Shown: positions 25,181 through 34,158, counted from the first letter of the stretch. The stretch is DNA of 64,000 bases from Curvibacter sp. (GCA_004293725.1 REAW01000008.1:1-64000), one strand, 5' to 3'. Notes: generated by a model not told the origin, from the letters alone. Numbers and translations are program-made.

Positions 25181-25564
25181 CTACGCCTCGTTCAGTGCTA
25201 TCCGCGCCAACAGTTCCACCAGCCGTGGATTTTCTCCGACAGCTGTTTGCAACGTTAGCGTGAGTTGCGGGTGGGCGGCACGCAATGCCTGTGCTAACTG
25301 GGGCAGATCTTCCCGTGCATGTTTGCCCACACCCAGAAACATGGGCACGATACGCACCGCTTGCAGTCCTTGGCCCACCATGTCGGCCACGACAGTGGGA
25401 AGATCAGGTTGGCTTAACTCGAGGTATGCACAGGCCACTACGGCGTTAGGTTCTTGCTGGCGAATTTGCGCGGCCACCGCTTCCATGGGCTTGTGCCACA
25501 GAGGGTCTCTGGAGCCGTGGGCAAAAAGCACGATACCGGTGGAGTCGGTTGAGGTTGTGGTCAT
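25181..25564 (-). CDS. CbiX/SirB-family sirohydrochlorin chelatase-like protein
   Basis: The protein has 127 aa, the length of a single-domain 'short' CbiX. These insert Co2+ or Fe2+ into sirohydrochlorin, feeding cobalamin or sirohaem. The metal-binding His is visible in GIVLFAHGSRDPLW, and the second conserved part is VRIVPMFLGVGKHAREDLPQL with the His of the GxH motif. The location between lptG and cysB fits a sirohaem role in sulfite reduction, which is inference. The start at 25564 overlaps the lptG stop (ATGA), so it may be translated from the lptFG transcript. Confidence 0.85.
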   Translation of the reverse strand: MTTTSTDSTGIVLFAHGSRDPLWHKPMEAVAAQIRQQEPNAVVACAYLELSQPDLPTVVADMVGQGLQAVRIVPMFLGVGKHAREDLPQLAQALRAAHPQLTLTLQTAVGENPRLVELLARIALNEA

Positions 25565-26667
25565 CTTCGCAATACCAGCCAAGAAAAAGCAGTCAGGGAT
25601 ATTGCCGAGTAAATGAGCCCCGGCAACGCAGCGGTAAACCAGGGTTGCCAGCCTTGCAGGTTGCCCAAGTCAGTTAACACGTTGTTGAGCAGCACAAAGC
25701 TGATGCCTGCCATGACGCCGCCGAAGGTGTAGCCCGCAATTCCGCCGGAACGGAAGTGCAAGTAGGCAAAGGGCAGGGCGAGCACCACCATCACCATGCA
25801 GCTCATGGGGTAAAAGACTTTTTTCCAGAACTGGATCTCGTACTTTTGCGCGGACTGGCCGTTGGCCGTAAGGTGGCGCATGTACTGGAACAAATCGATG
25901 GTGCCCATGCGTTCTGGTCGCAACACGGCGGCCGACACCATCTCGGCGCTCATCTTGGTGGGCCAGCGAAAGGTCTCGAACTGGGCGCGGTCTGCTTTGG
26001 GTGCAGCGCTTTGTGGTGCTGTGAACTCGGTGCGCTCCACGTTTTGCAACAACCACGATTCGTCGTCCCCAAACTGCCCGGTTTTCCCCAATGTCAGCGA
26101 CACCATGTGGCCTTGGTTGTCAAATTCGAAAATGCGCACGTCTTGCATGCTCGCATCTGGTGCAAGCGCACCGACGTTGACGGCATAGTGGCTGTAGGCC
26201 TGTTTTTCCTTGAGCCATGCGCCCGTTTTGCCCACCGACATACTGCCCTGCGAACGCGACTTGAGTAGCTGCGCCGTTTTGTCGGCAAAAGGCGCCAGAT
26301 AGTCACCCACGGCAAATGTGAAAAGGACAAAGCCCAGGCCCAGCGCCATTAGCGTGCGCAGAGCTCGCCAGGGCCCCAAACCACTGGTGCGCAAAATGGT
26401 GAACTCCGAGCTGCGCGCCAAGCGCGCCATGACAAAAATGGTGCCGATCAAGACAGTGATGGGAAATAGCTCGTAGACGTGACTGGGGATCATCAGCGCC
26501 ACGTAAATCAGGGCTTGTGGGATCTGGTAGCCCGCCGCCTTAAGTTTGCTAACGGACTGCAGCTCCTCCACCACATCAAAGAAGAAAAAGAGCGAAATAA
26601 AGCCCAACGTGACAAGAAACACGGTGGCGATGACCTCGCCATAGAGCAGACGGCGCAGTGTTTTCAT
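25561..26667 (-). CDS. lptG: LPS export ABC transporter permease LptG
   Basis: The protein has 368 aa. Together with LptF and the LptB ATPase it extracts lipopolysaccharide from the inner membrane and pushes it onto the Lpt bridge. It shows N-terminal helices (TVFLVTLGFISLFFFFDVVEEL), the ATPase-coupling stretch MARLARSSEFTILRTSGLGPWRALRTL, a periplasmic jellyroll of about 170 residues (KTGAWLKEKQAYSHYAVNVG...) and three C-terminal helices. The start at 26667 overlaps the lptF stop by 4 nt. The longer frame to 26742 would extend into lptF. Confidence 0.95.
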   Translation of the reverse strand: MKTLRRLLYGEVIATVFLVTLGFISLFFFFDVVEELQSVSKLKAAGYQIPQALIYVALMIPSHVYELFPITVLIGTIFVMARLARSSEFTILRTSGLGPWRALRTLMALGLGFVLFTFAVGDYLAPFADKTAQLLKSRSQGSMSVGKTGAWLKEKQAYSHYAVNVGALAPDASMQDVRIFEFDNQGHMVSLTLGKTGQFGDDESWLLQNVERTEFTAPQSAAPKADRAQFETFRWPTKMSAEMVSAAVLRPERMGTIDLFQYMRHLTANGQSAQKYEIQFWKKVFYPMSCMVMVVLALPFAYLHFRSGGIAGYTFGGVMAGISFVLLNNVLTDLGNLQGWQPWFTAALPGLIYSAISLTAFSWLVLRR

Positions 26668-27770
26668 ACGCGAACTTGCGGTTTTGTGACACGGCGCTTG
26701 CGTAGGCGAAACGTCCAGTTGTGGTGACGTTTGGTCAGCCACAACAGGCCCATCACCAAGGCTCCACCATGCAAGGCAAGCAAAAACAGGCCCAATTCGA
26801 CCTTGCCGGAGGCGATCCAGCTTTTTCCCAGCACCAGTAAATTGAAGTAAACAACAAATGTCAAAAAGGCAAACCCCAAATTACCAGCACGTCCGGCGCG
26901 CGGGTTGACGCCCGCGGAGGCAAGTCCGATCACGACGAAATTGATAGCAGCAAAGCCAAGGCCTAAACGCCATGCCAGCTCAGCCAAATGCTGGGGGGTG
27001 GGGGTTTGCACTAGCTCAAGCGTAGGCAATGCATGGGTTGGGGAATAGTCGCGCGCCGTTTTATCGTCGGACCCTACCCGGGCGCCGTAACGTTCAAACA
27101 GGCTGACGGTCATGTCTGATTTTCCGTTGGTGCGTTCCAAGCGCTGGCCTTGTTCCAGCACCAGGAATTTGTCTTCACCGATCACTTCTATCCGCCCCGT
27201 GCGTGCAGATGTGATGGTTTCTTTGCCTTGCTCTTGCGTGGCAATAAAGACGTTGTTCCCGGTTTGCTGGCCGCGCACATCTTTTTCAATAAAAAACACC
27301 CGGTTGCCATCGGCGGATTCTTGAAAGCGACCTGGCTCGATACGGGCGATATCACCACGTTTGTCATACTTGTCGCGAAGGTCTTCAATGCGGCCAAATG
27401 CCCAAGGAAGAATCAGAAACGCCAGCGCCAGAATCATGACCAGAATGGGCCAGGCGAAGCGAAAAAGTGGCGCTAGCAGCGACGCCAGTCCCCGCCCGCT
27501 GCCAAACCAGATCACCATTTCGCTGTCGCGGTACATGCGCGTCAACACACTCAGCACCGCAATAAACAGACTCATGGAGAGAATGGTTGGCATGTCGGAC
27601 AGCACGGTGTAGCCCATGATGATCATGACATCAGAGGGGTTGAATGTGCCGCGCGATGCCTCGCCCAGGGTGCGGATCAAGGTCATGGTCATGACCACGG
27701 TGACCAGAACGACCAAAGTGGCCCCAAAACTGCGGGCCAACTCTTTGCGGATGGAGGAATGGAATAACAT
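26664..27770 (-). CDS. lptF: LPS export ABC transporter permease LptF
   Basis: The protein has 368 aa, the partner permease of LptG. It has the family N-terminus (MLFHSSIRKELARSFGATLVVLVTVVMTMTLIRTLG), the coupling segment LTRMYRDSEMVIWFGSGRGLASL, a periplasmic jellyroll (ARIEPGRFQESADGNRVFFIEKDVRG...), and C-terminal helices with INPRAGR-like NPRAGRAGNL. The start at 27770 faces pepA with only 23 bp between starts, so the two promoters must overlap each other or the coding regions. This lptFG/pepA divergence is common in proteobacteria. Confidence 0.95.
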   Translation of the reverse strand: MLFHSSIRKELARSFGATLVVLVTVVMTMTLIRTLGEASRGTFNPSDVMIIMGYTVLSDMPTILSMSLFIAVLSVLTRMYRDSEMVIWFGSGRGLASLLAPLFRFAWPILVMILALAFLILPWAFGRIEDLRDKYDKRGDIARIEPGRFQESADGNRVFFIEKDVRGQQTGNNVFIATQEQGKETITSARTGRIEVIGEDKFLVLEQGQRLERTNGKSDMTVSLFERYGARVGSDDKTARDYSPTHALPTLELVQTPTPQHLAELAWRLGLGFAAINFVVIGLASAGVNPRAGRAGNLGFAFLTFVVYFNLLVLGKSWIASGKVELGLFLLALHGGALVMGLLWLTKRHHNWTFRLRKRRVTKPQVRV

Positions 27771-27793
27771 TGCAACGAAAGAAAGCACGAATT

Positions 27794-29239
27794 ATGAACT
27801 TTGAACTCAAGCCTTTGACCTTGGTTGGCGTTGCCAACGAAAAATGTGATGTCTTGGTACTGCTAGTCCAACAAGATTTCAAGCCTGGCAAGGACGATCT
27901 GTCCCTGCTGGTGGCCCAAGCGGTAAAGGCCGGTGACCTTGGTGCAAATTCCGGGCAAATGGTCTCGTTGTACCGCGCCTCGCAGGCCAATGCGCCTCGC
28001 TTGTTGCTCGTCGGTGTCGGAGATGGCAAGGCCAAGCAGGTACGCACTGCGGTGGTCTCGGCACTGGGCTCGGTGAAAGCAAGCTTGGGCAAGAAGCTGG
28101 TTCTCGCATTCGCCTCTGCTGCCCAGGAAGACGCGGTGCGCGCCGCCGTGTTGGCTGTAGCCGACGCGACTTACAGCTACACCCACGCAAAAAGCAAACC
28201 TGAGCCCCGAACGGTGCAAAGGTGTTTGCTTGCCGCCAGCAATGCCTCAGAATTGTCCGCCAGCTTTGACCGCGCGGTGGCGACCGTACTGGGAATAGAG
28301 CTGGCCAAAGAGTGGGCCAACAGGCCTGCCAACCATGCCACCCCCACCCATTTGGGGCTGGCAGCACAGGCCTTGGCCAAAATGCCCAAAGTGTCGTGCG
28401 AGCTGCTGGGTCCCAAAGAGGTGGCCAAACTGGGTATGGGGTCATTCATGGCTGTGGCCCAGGGGTCGGACGAGCCCTTGCGCTTCATCGTGCTGCGCTA
28501 TAGCGGTGCGGCCAAGACCAAGGCTCCGACAGTGCTGGTCGGCAAAGGCATTACTTTTGATAGCGGGGGCATCTCCATCAAGCCAGCGGCCGAGATGGAT
28601 GAGATGAAGTTTGACATGTCGGGGGCCGCCAGCGTGCTTGGCGTGTTCCGGTCATTGGCGCACCTTCAACCGGCCATCAATGTGGTTGGTCTGATTCCAG
28701 CGTGTGAGAACTTGATTAACGGGCGTGCCGTTAAGCCGGGTGATGTGGTGACCAGCATGAGTGGTCAAACCATTGAGATACTGAATACCGACGCCGAAGG
28801 GCGGCTGGTGCTCTGCGACGCGTTGAGCTATGCAGAACGCTTCAAACCCGCTGCGGTGGTGGATATTGCCACGCTGACAGGCGCCTGCGTGGTCGCTTTG
28901 GGCAGTGTGCGCAGTGGTTTGTTTGCCAGTAACGATATGCTGGGAAATGCCTTGATGTCGGCAGGGGAGCGCAGCGCCGACTTGGCATGGCGCATGCCCC
29001 TGGATGACGATTACGCTGAAGGTTTGAAGACCAATTTTGCGGATGTTGCGAACGTGGCCGGCCGTATGGGGGGCGCCATTACTGCAGCCAAGTTCTTACA
29101 GCGTTTTGCAAGCAAGTACCCTTGGGCACATCTGGATATCGCGGGTACTGCGTGGAAGAGCGGTGCAGCCAAAGGTGCCACAGGTCGCCCTGTTGGTTTG
29201 CTGGTGGAGTACCTGATGGACCAAGCGGGAACCAAGTGA
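27794..29239 (+). CDS. pepA: Leucyl aminopeptidase (cytosol aminopeptidase)
   Basis: The protein has 481 aa. It is a hexameric M17 metallopeptidase that releases N-terminal residues; in E. coli PepA also binds DNA at xer and carAB sites. The C-terminal catalytic domain is complete: VGKGITFDSGGISIKPAAEMDEMKFDMSGAA (metal-binding Lys, Asp) and NTDAEGRLVLCDAL (the M17 signature). The N-terminal macro-like domain spans residues 1-160. The start at 27794 (MNFELKPLTLV) fits the family better than the ATG at 27770. The stop overlaps holC (GTGA). Confidence 0.96.
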   Translation: MNFELKPLTLVGVANEKCDVLVLLVQQDFKPGKDDLSLLVAQAVKAGDLGANSGQMVSLYRASQANAPRLLLVGVGDGKAKQVRTAVVSALGSVKASLGKKLVLAFASAAQEDAVRAAVLAVADATYSYTHAKSKPEPRTVQRCLLAASNASELSASFDRAVATVLGIELAKEWANRPANHATPTHLGLAAQALAKMPKVSCELLGPKEVAKLGMGSFMAVAQGSDEPLRFIVLRYSGAAKTKAPTVLVGKGITFDSGGISIKPAAEMDEMKFDMSGAASVLGVFRSLAHLQPAINVVGLIPACENLINGRAVKPGDVVTSMSGQTIEILNTDAEGRLVLCDALSYAERFKPAAVVDIATLTGACVVALGSVRSGLFASNDMLGNALMSAGERSADLAWRMPLDDDYAEGLKTNFADVANVAGRMGGAITAAKFLQRFASKYPWAHLDIAGTAWKSGAAKGATGRPVGLLVEYLMDQAGTK

Positions 29240-29667
29240 CGGAAGTCGCATTCCATTTCGGCGCGCCCAATAAACTGGAGTACGCTGCACGTTTGCTGCG
29301 AAAAGCAGTCGGGCGTGGCGCACGCCTTGTCGTTTTTGGCTCTGCTGACCTTGTGCGCCGCTTGGATGCCCAACTTTGGGCTCTGTCTCCTACCGATTTT
29401 TTGGCGCACAGCATCGACGGTGATGTGTGCGCCGAGCGGAGTCCGGTGGTGTTGGCCAGTGCACTGCGTCCGGATATGCCAGCCGATCGCGTGTTGCTGA
29501 ACTTGTCTGATACGGTTCCCCAAGGATACGGTCAGTTTCATCGTGTGATTGAAGTGGTGAGCCATGACGATGAAGATCGTCAGGCGGCTCGGGGGCGCTG
29601 GAAGCAATATGCCCAACAAGGCATCGCTATTCAGAAACATGATCTGAGCATCAAAGGAGCGGCGTAA
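29236..29667 (+). CDS. holC: DNA polymerase III subunit chi
   Basis: The protein has 143 aa. Chi links the clamp loader to SSB, with psi. The N-terminus VTEVAFHFGAPNKLEYAARLLRKAVGRGARLVVFG matches HolC (FY.l....... a.rLl.ka...G.rvvV), and NLSDTVPQGYGQFHRVIEVVSHDDEDRQAARGRWKQY fits the C-terminal half. The start is GTG at 29236, overlapping the pepA stop by 4 nt, an arrangement typical for pepA-holC. The stop overlaps the next ATG (TAATG). Confidence 0.92.
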   Translation: MTEVAFHFGAPNKLEYAARLLRKAVGRGARLVVFGSADLVRRLDAQLWALSPTDFLAHSIDGDVCAERSPVVLASALRPDMPADRVLLNLSDTVPQGYGQFHRVIEVVSHDDEDRQAARGRWKQYAQQGIAIQKHDLSIKGAA

Positions 29668-29960
29668 TGGGCATCTCTAAACCGGCGCCTCGCTTTTTAC
29701 CCACGCTGACTGAAGTGGTGCACCTTGCCAATCCACCAGAACCAGTATCGAACAACAACACGGAAACCGATGCCTTGGTGGCAAAGGTAATGCAGGCGGT
29801 CTCTCCCCATATTGAGAACCAATTGCGAGAATTGGTGAACGACTTGGTCATGGAGCAACTGCGTGATTTATCCCCACGTATACAGCATGATGTAGAGCAA
29901 CTGGTGCGAGCCGCAGTCGAAGGCGCATTGGCGGACATGCCCGCAACATCTGCACGCTAG
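29667..29960 (+). CDS. Small conserved-style protein of unknown function
   Basis: The protein has 97 aa and is translationally coupled to holC (TAATG). The N-terminal third is Pro-rich and probably disordered. Residues 33-92 form a predicted amphipathic helix with a strong heptad-like acidic/hydrophobic pattern (ALVAKVMQAVSPHIENQLRELVNDLVMEQLRDLSPRIQHDVEQLVRAAVEGAL). No motif for catalysis or metal binding is visible. Position suggests a replisome- or peptidase-linked role, but nothing in the sequence proves it. Confidence 0.75.
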   Translation: MGISKPAPRFLPTLTEVVHLANPPEPVSNNNTETDALVAKVMQAVSPHIENQLRELVNDLVMEQLRDLSPRIQHDVEQLVRAAVEGALADMPATSAR

Positions 29961-30035
29961 GCCGAGTGCAGCACAACGGCAAAAATGATTACAGATCGTA
30001 CGGCGTTCTCTTTCTTTTATGCGTTTTTGCGGATG

Positions 30036-30055
30036 TTGGGCCAGAATTGGCCCAA
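30036..30055. other. Perfect hairpin before tRNA-Ser
   Basis: TTGGGCCA (30036-30043) and TGGCCCAA (30048-30055) form a perfect 8-bp stem with a 4-nt loop. There is no T-run after it, so it is a weak terminator at best. It may end the pepA-holC transcript or lie in the tRNA promoter region, as TAGAAT at 30064-30069 is a good -10 for the tRNA. Confidence 0.4.
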
Positions 30056-30079
30056 ACACAGGCTAGAATATGAGGCTCT

Positions 30080-30169
30080 GGAGCGGTGGATGAGCGGTTT
30101 AAGTCACACGCCTGGAAAGCGTGCGTGGGGTTAAACCCACCGCGGGTTCGAATCCCGCCTGCTCCGCCA
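30080..30169 (+). tRNA. serT-like: tRNA-Ser (anticodon GGA)
   Basis: The gene is 90 nt including an encoded CCA end. The 7-bp acceptor stem (GGAGCGG with CTGCTCC, one G-T pair) and the anticodon arm CACGC-CTGGAAA-GCGTG give anticodon GGA, which reads UCC and UCU. The long variable arm GTGGGGTTAAACCCAC is class II, typical of serine. The T arm contains GGTTCGAATCC. A strong terminator follows after 7 bp. Confidence 0.97.
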
Positions 30170-30176
30170 GAAAATG

Positions 30177-30209
30177 AAAAAAGCCCATGTTATTCATGGG
30201 CTTTTTTTT
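30177..30209 (+). terminator. Intrinsic terminator after tRNA-Ser
   Basis: AAAAAAGCCCATG pairs with CATGGGCTTTTTT around a 5-nt TTATT-like loop, followed by an eight-T run. This is a strong, possibly bidirectional, terminator. Confidence 0.9.
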
Positions 30210-30567
30210 GCCTGCGTGTTTTGACTATCAAAATGACCATCAATTAATGGGATGGTGCTTTAGCCGCTTTGGGTCGGGAAGAGTCATTGGGATCGCCAAA
30301 TCAGTGGCCTGCCACCAGGCCATCGGGGTTGCTCGCTTTAACGAAGTGGTCTCCACAAAGCTGCCCGTTACCCCCTGGTTGGCAACGACTTTTTAGGCGC
30401 GAACTAAACGGAATTTGCTACTGCCAGTGTGGGCCTCAAGGAGCCAATCGCTTTTGTCTAAACCCGTCGCTCAAAGCAGCATGGCGGTTATGGAGAGAGG
30501 CTTACTTCGAGAGTAAGTCGGGATTGCCAAAGATTGAGTCCGTCGGGTGACTGGCGCGTCAATCTCG
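30210..30567. other. Intergenic stretch without recognisable gene
   Basis: There are 358 bp between the tRNA-Ser terminator and the DUF427 stop. Short open frames occur (for example 30269-30550) but lack ribosome-binding sites and recognisable family patterns, and frames on both strands are broken. A small hairpin is visible around 30510-30526 (CTTAC and GTAAG). It could be decayed DNA from an insertion next to the tRNA, but I see no integrase remnant and no copy of the tRNA 3' end. Confidence 0.5.
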
Positions 30568-31125
30568 CTACCAACCACTGCTGCCAGGCTCTCCCTTGAA
30601 CGGCCCAGTCAACTCGGGCGTGATCCACCCGCCATAAAAACCGCCAGGTTGTGCAATAACCTTTGCGCCGCCCACGCTGCACTCAAGATCGTGAGCGTAG
30701 AACGCGATGCACTCGGCCAGCGGCTCTGCCCCTGCTAAGGGCTGCGGATAGCTCCAGGCGACCTTAGCCAAGCGACGCCCACCATCTACTAGGTCCCAAT
30801 ACTGCGCAGGGCCTTTCCATTCACAAAAAGAACCACCGCCAGCTGGACGCAAGAGCGAACGCTGAACATCGATCAGTGGCAGGTAAAAGGTCGGCGGGTG
30901 CGCGGTTTCTCTTACCGCCCAGGCGGTGCACGTTCGAGCTATCTCGAGTCCTCCCCAACGCACCACGATCTCGCGCACCTCGGAAACAAGATCGGGTGGG
31001 CGAGGGAAATCCCACACTGAAATTTGACCTTGCGCAGGAATGTCTGCAAACGATGGACGGTCAGTTCCTCGCCAGCGCCACTGATCGCGAGCGCGTGCCA
31101 GTAAGTCGGAGTTGCTACCAGTCAT
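30568..31125 (-). CDS. DUF427 domain-containing protein
   Basis: The protein has 185 aa. DUF427 (nucleotidyltransferase-like) has a small beta-rich fold of unconfirmed function. Visible features are TSVWDFPRPPDL-like ISVWDFPRPPDLVSEVREIVVRWGGLEIARTCTAWAVRETAHPPTFYLPLIDVQRSLLRPAGGGSFCEWKGPAQYWDLV, whose CEWKG core with the following aromatic residues is the family signature. The start at 31125 is chosen (MTGSNSDLLARA). A longer frame to 31482 runs through the upstream MFS gene and is not credible. The stop at 30568 leaves the tail PGSSGW. Confidence 0.85.
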   Translation of the reverse strand: MTGSNSDLLARARDQWRWRGTDRPSFADIPAQGQISVWDFPRPPDLVSEVREIVVRWGGLEIARTCTAWAVRETAHPPTFYLPLIDVQRSLLRPAGGGSFCEWKGPAQYWDLVDGGRRLAKVAWSYPQPLAGAEPLAECIAFYAHDLECSVGGAKVIAQPGGFYGGWITPELTGPFKGEPGSSGW

Positions 31126-31142
31126 CCTTGAATCTTCATGCG

Positions 31143-32345
31143 CTAGGTCGCTGCCGCTGGTTGCGCAAAAATTTCGGGCACCCGGAGGCACATCAGTGCA
31201 CCCAGGCCGGCAGTACAAGCTGCGCAGAACATGGGCGCGCCCACCCCATAGGTATCCACGAGCCAGCCGCCGCAAGCAAATGCAGCGCCTAGTGCCACCA
31301 TAAACAGGGTCATGCTCCAGGTGAAAGCCTCGGTCGTGTACTCGGCCGTCGTCAATTTGCCCAACTGCATCTGGCTCGCAGTAATCGCCGGGCCAACCGC
31401 CATGCCACACACCGCACAGCCCAGTGCCAATACCCACAGCGAGGACACTTGGGTCAGTAACAAACTTAGCGCGGCGATCCACACATGCCCCAAGGCCATT
31501 TGGCGGTTGAGCGGCCAGGCAAACTGGCGCGTGCCGTACATCAAACCGGCAATCGCAGACGGCACGGAGTAGGCCGCGAACAGCCAGCCCACAGCAGCCT
31601 GGCTGCCAGCCGTTTTGGCTGCGGCCATCATGCCGATTTCCTGCAAACCAAAACTGGCCCCCAACAGCATGGATACGACCAAGGCACGGCGCACGCCCAG
31701 AAGCTTGAGCGGCCCCAGCCAGTGGCGCTCACCGGGCTCGACCTCACCCCAGCGCTCAAGCGCACCCGAGCGCGCAAACAGCACAATGCCCAGCAAGGTG
31801 GCGCAGGCAGAAAACATCAATGCAGCAGCGGGAGCCTCAAAAAAAAGAAAGAAGCTGACGATCAAGGGGCCGCACACAAAAATGGTTTCCATGATCACAC
31901 CCTCCAGCGCAAAGCCCAGCTGCTTGGTAGAGTCGGGCAATTTCGACTTGCGCCACATGGCACGCACGGTCATAGATACCGGGGGAAACGTCATTCCGGC
32001 TACCAGCGCAAACACCATCAGTAGCGACGGCGATACCCGCTGTAGCGCCGCAATCACTAGCAGCACCAAGGCAATCGCGTGGGCAAACCCAAACGGCAGC
32101 ATGGCCGCACGTGGGCCACGCTGGTCGACGAATCGCCCCAACAAAGGCGACGCCACGCCCAAGGCCATCAAGTAGGCAGCGCTGACGGTGCCACCAATGG
32201 CAAACGAGCCGTAAAGCGATTGCACCATCAAGGTCAGCGATAGTCCATTGATGCCCGCCGGCAGGCGCGGCAGGATCGATGCCAACACAATGCGCTTGAG
32301 TTCGCGGTCAGAGAAAAGAGTTTTGTAGGGGCCGAGATTGAGCAA
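31143..32345 (-). CDS. MFS transporter
   Basis: The protein has 400 aa with about 12 hydrophobic helices, a secondary transporter of the major facilitator superfamily. The loop between helices 2 and 3 reads GRFVDQRGPR, a variant of the MFS motif A (GxLaDrxGrr). A second related loop is near residue 260 (YGTRQF). Substrate is not evident. The overall style resembles sugar or drug efflux MFS proteins. It lies 17 bp upstream of the DUF427 gene and 64 bp downstream of selO on the same strand. Confidence 0.85.
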   Translation of the reverse strand: MLNLGPYKTLFSDRELKRIVLASILPRLPAGINGLSLTLMVQSLYGSFAIGGTVSAAYLMALGVASPLLGRFVDQRGPRAAMLPFGFAHAIALVLLVIAALQRVSPSLLMVFALVAGMTFPPVSMTVRAMWRKSKLPDSTKQLGFALEGVIMETIFVCGPLIVSFFLFFEAPAAALMFSACATLLGIVLFARSGALERWGEVEPGERHWLGPLKLLGVRRALVVSMLLGASFGLQEIGMMAAAKTAGSQAAVGWLFAAYSVPSAIAGLMYGTRQFAWPLNRQMALGHVWIAALSLLLTQVSSLWVLALGCAVCGMAVGPAITASQMQLGKLTTAEYTTEAFTWSMTLFMVALGAAFACGGWLVDTYGVGAPMFCAACTAGLGALMCLRVPEIFAQPAAAT

Positions 32346-32409
32346 GGGGCTGACTTCTAAGGGTTGGTGGGAGTGTTGGTGAGGGGGCCGGTTCGCAAGA
32401 AGCCCTGTC

Positions 32410-34158
32410 CTACGACGAGCAACTGCAGTGGGAGGTACCGCCTAAGTCAAAGTACTCATCCCGCTTCTTGGTGTAATACAGCGCGGCGATCTCTGGCGAC
32501 TGTTCGCTGTAGGGGTCTGCCAGCAAGGCGTGCAGGCGCCGCACCAGCGTAAAGTCCCCAGCATCCGTGGCGCTGCGGTAGGCCTCCACCAGCATCCACT
32601 CCCTTGGGATGTACTTGGGGTTGACCCGCTTCATGGCCACCGACACCTCCAAGGGATCACGCCCGTCTTGCGCCAAGGCCGTGTGCCACTTACGCAGCCA
32701 CGTGGTCCAGCGGGCCTCCATGCCTGCCGGGTCTTGGCCATAAGCGCCATGTCTTGCGTAGAAGCTGGGACGCAAGTCCGCCACCTGCTGGGGTAGGCTG
32801 GAAAGCTCTCGCCAAAAGATCGTGTAGTCCACCGGGCTTTGTGCCATGAGGGTATGCAACTCGTCAAATAACTCGGCACGAAATTCACGCAAGCCCATTT
32901 TTTGTGCCCACATGGCGTTCAGCGTTTTCGCCATGCTGTCCGGCAGCGCCTGTACTACTGCGTCCAAGGCCTCAATGGCGCGGGTGTCCTGTCCCAGCAA
33001 GGGGACCATGGCGGTGCAAAACATCCTGAAATTCACTACTGCAGCCATGGGCTGGTTCATAAACGCGAAATGCTCGCCGCCACCAATCCACATTTGAAAC
33101 GCGGGGTCATAGGCTTCCATGAAACCAAAGGGGCCGTAGTCCAGCGTGCGCCCACCCAGTGCACAGTTGTCGCTGTTGAAGTTGCCTTGGCAGTACCCCA
33201 CCCGAATCCAATGGGCCACCAAATGCGACAAACGCACACCAAACTCTCGTGCCATCGCAACGACTTTGTCCGCTAGCGTCACCTCAGTGCCTTGCAGGGT
33301 GGCGGCCAAGTCCGGATACTCGCGGTCGAGTGCATGCAGAAAAATCGCCTCCAGCTCGGCCAGCGCACGCGGATGCGCGTTGTGCCTGGCCCTCCGACCA
33401 AACAATTCGACTTGACCAACCCGTAAGAAGGAAGGCGCCGCACGGGTAGTGATGGCGGCCGGTTCGTCCACCATGCGGTCGGGCTCCTCGGTTTTGGCAC
33501 CGGGTGAATACCAAGGGCGTCTGATCGTTTCACTGCCAGAGACAAAGAGGCACAGCGCCCGCGCGCTTGGCACTCCCAGGGCCACCATGGCTTCCGAGGC
33601 TAAAAACTCACGGATGCTGGAGCGCAGCACCGCACGGCCGTCGCCACCGCGGCAATACGGGGTGGTGCCGCCGCCTTTGAGCTGGAACTCCCAAGGCTGC
33701 CCGTTTGCGAGCAACACTTCCAGAACCGAAATGGCGCGTCCGTCGCCGTAGCCATTGCCGGTTCTGAAAGGGCAGTTGTTCACCATTTCCTGCCCGTAAA
33801 TGCTGAGTGCGTAGCCAGTCGCCCAGCCGATGGGGCGTTCGGTCGATGACATCCCGGCAGCGTTGGCAGCTTCCACGCCTGAATCCAGATCACCCGTGAA
33901 GAACTGCATAAAAGCCGGATCACTGGCGACCTCGCCCGCCAACCCCAATGCCTCAAAGAAGGCCGGGCTGTGAATGACGTAGCGGGGCGCTGGCAGCGCG
34001 GTCGGCTGCACCTCAACGTAATGACCGGACTTCACTTGGCGTGCGGTCTTATTGGGCGCATGGCGGGCCTGCTCAGGGTCCGGGGCGAGATTTCGCAGCA
34101 AGCCAGTGTGCGCCCGTTGCATCAGGGCGGTGAAGGAGAGCGGGGGGGGGCTATTCAT
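32410..34158 (-). CDS. selO: Protein adenylyltransferase SelO (YdiU family)
   Basis: The protein has 582 aa and is a pseudokinase-fold enzyme that transfers AMP from ATP to Ser, Thr or Tyr of target proteins. In E. coli and yeast it responds to redox stress. Motifs are QLKGGGTTPYCRGGDGRAVLRSSIREFLASEAM (nucleotide loop), then NFNSDNCALGGRTLDYGPFGF with the metal-binding Asn/Asp pair. The C-terminal tail ends CSCSS. The antepenultimate residue is Cys where eukaryotic SelO has selenocysteine. The active-site segment reads CQGNFNSDN where E. coli YdiU has a CHG.MNTDN form. MFS and DUF427 follow. Confidence 0.92.
   Translation of the reverse strand: MNSPPPLSFTALMQRAHTGLLRNLAPDPEQARHAPNKTARQVKSGHYVEVQPTALPAPRYVIHSPAFFEALGLAGEVASDPAFMQFFTGDLDSGVEAANAAGMSSTERPIGWATGYALSIYGQEMVNNCPFRTGNGYGDGRAISVLEVLLANGQPWEFQLKGGGTTPYCRGGDGRAVLRSSIREFLASEAMVALGVPSARALCLFVSGSETIRRPWYSPGAKTEEPDRMVDEPAAITTRAAPSFLRVGQVELFGRRARHNAHPRALAELEAIFLHALDREYPDLAATLQGTEVTLADKVVAMAREFGVRLSHLVAHWIRVGYCQGNFNSDNCALGGRTLDYGPFGFMEAYDPAFQMWIGGGEHFAFMNQPMAAVVNFRMFCTAMVPLLGQDTRAIEALDAVVQALPDSMAKTLNAMWAQKMGLREFRAELFDELHTLMAQSPVDYTIFWRELSSLPQQVADLRPSFYARHGAYGQDPAGMEARWTTWLRKWHTALAQDGRDPLEVSVAMKRVNPKYIPREWMLVEAYRSATDAGDFTLVRRLHALLADPYSEQSPEIAALYYTKKRDEYFDLGGTSHCSCSS

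Noticed and set aside
30187-30550. Possible small genes or integrase remnant next to tRNA-Ser
   Set aside because: Frames are short and overlapping, have no ribosome-binding site, and show no integrase motif. The tRNA 3' end is not duplicated in the window.
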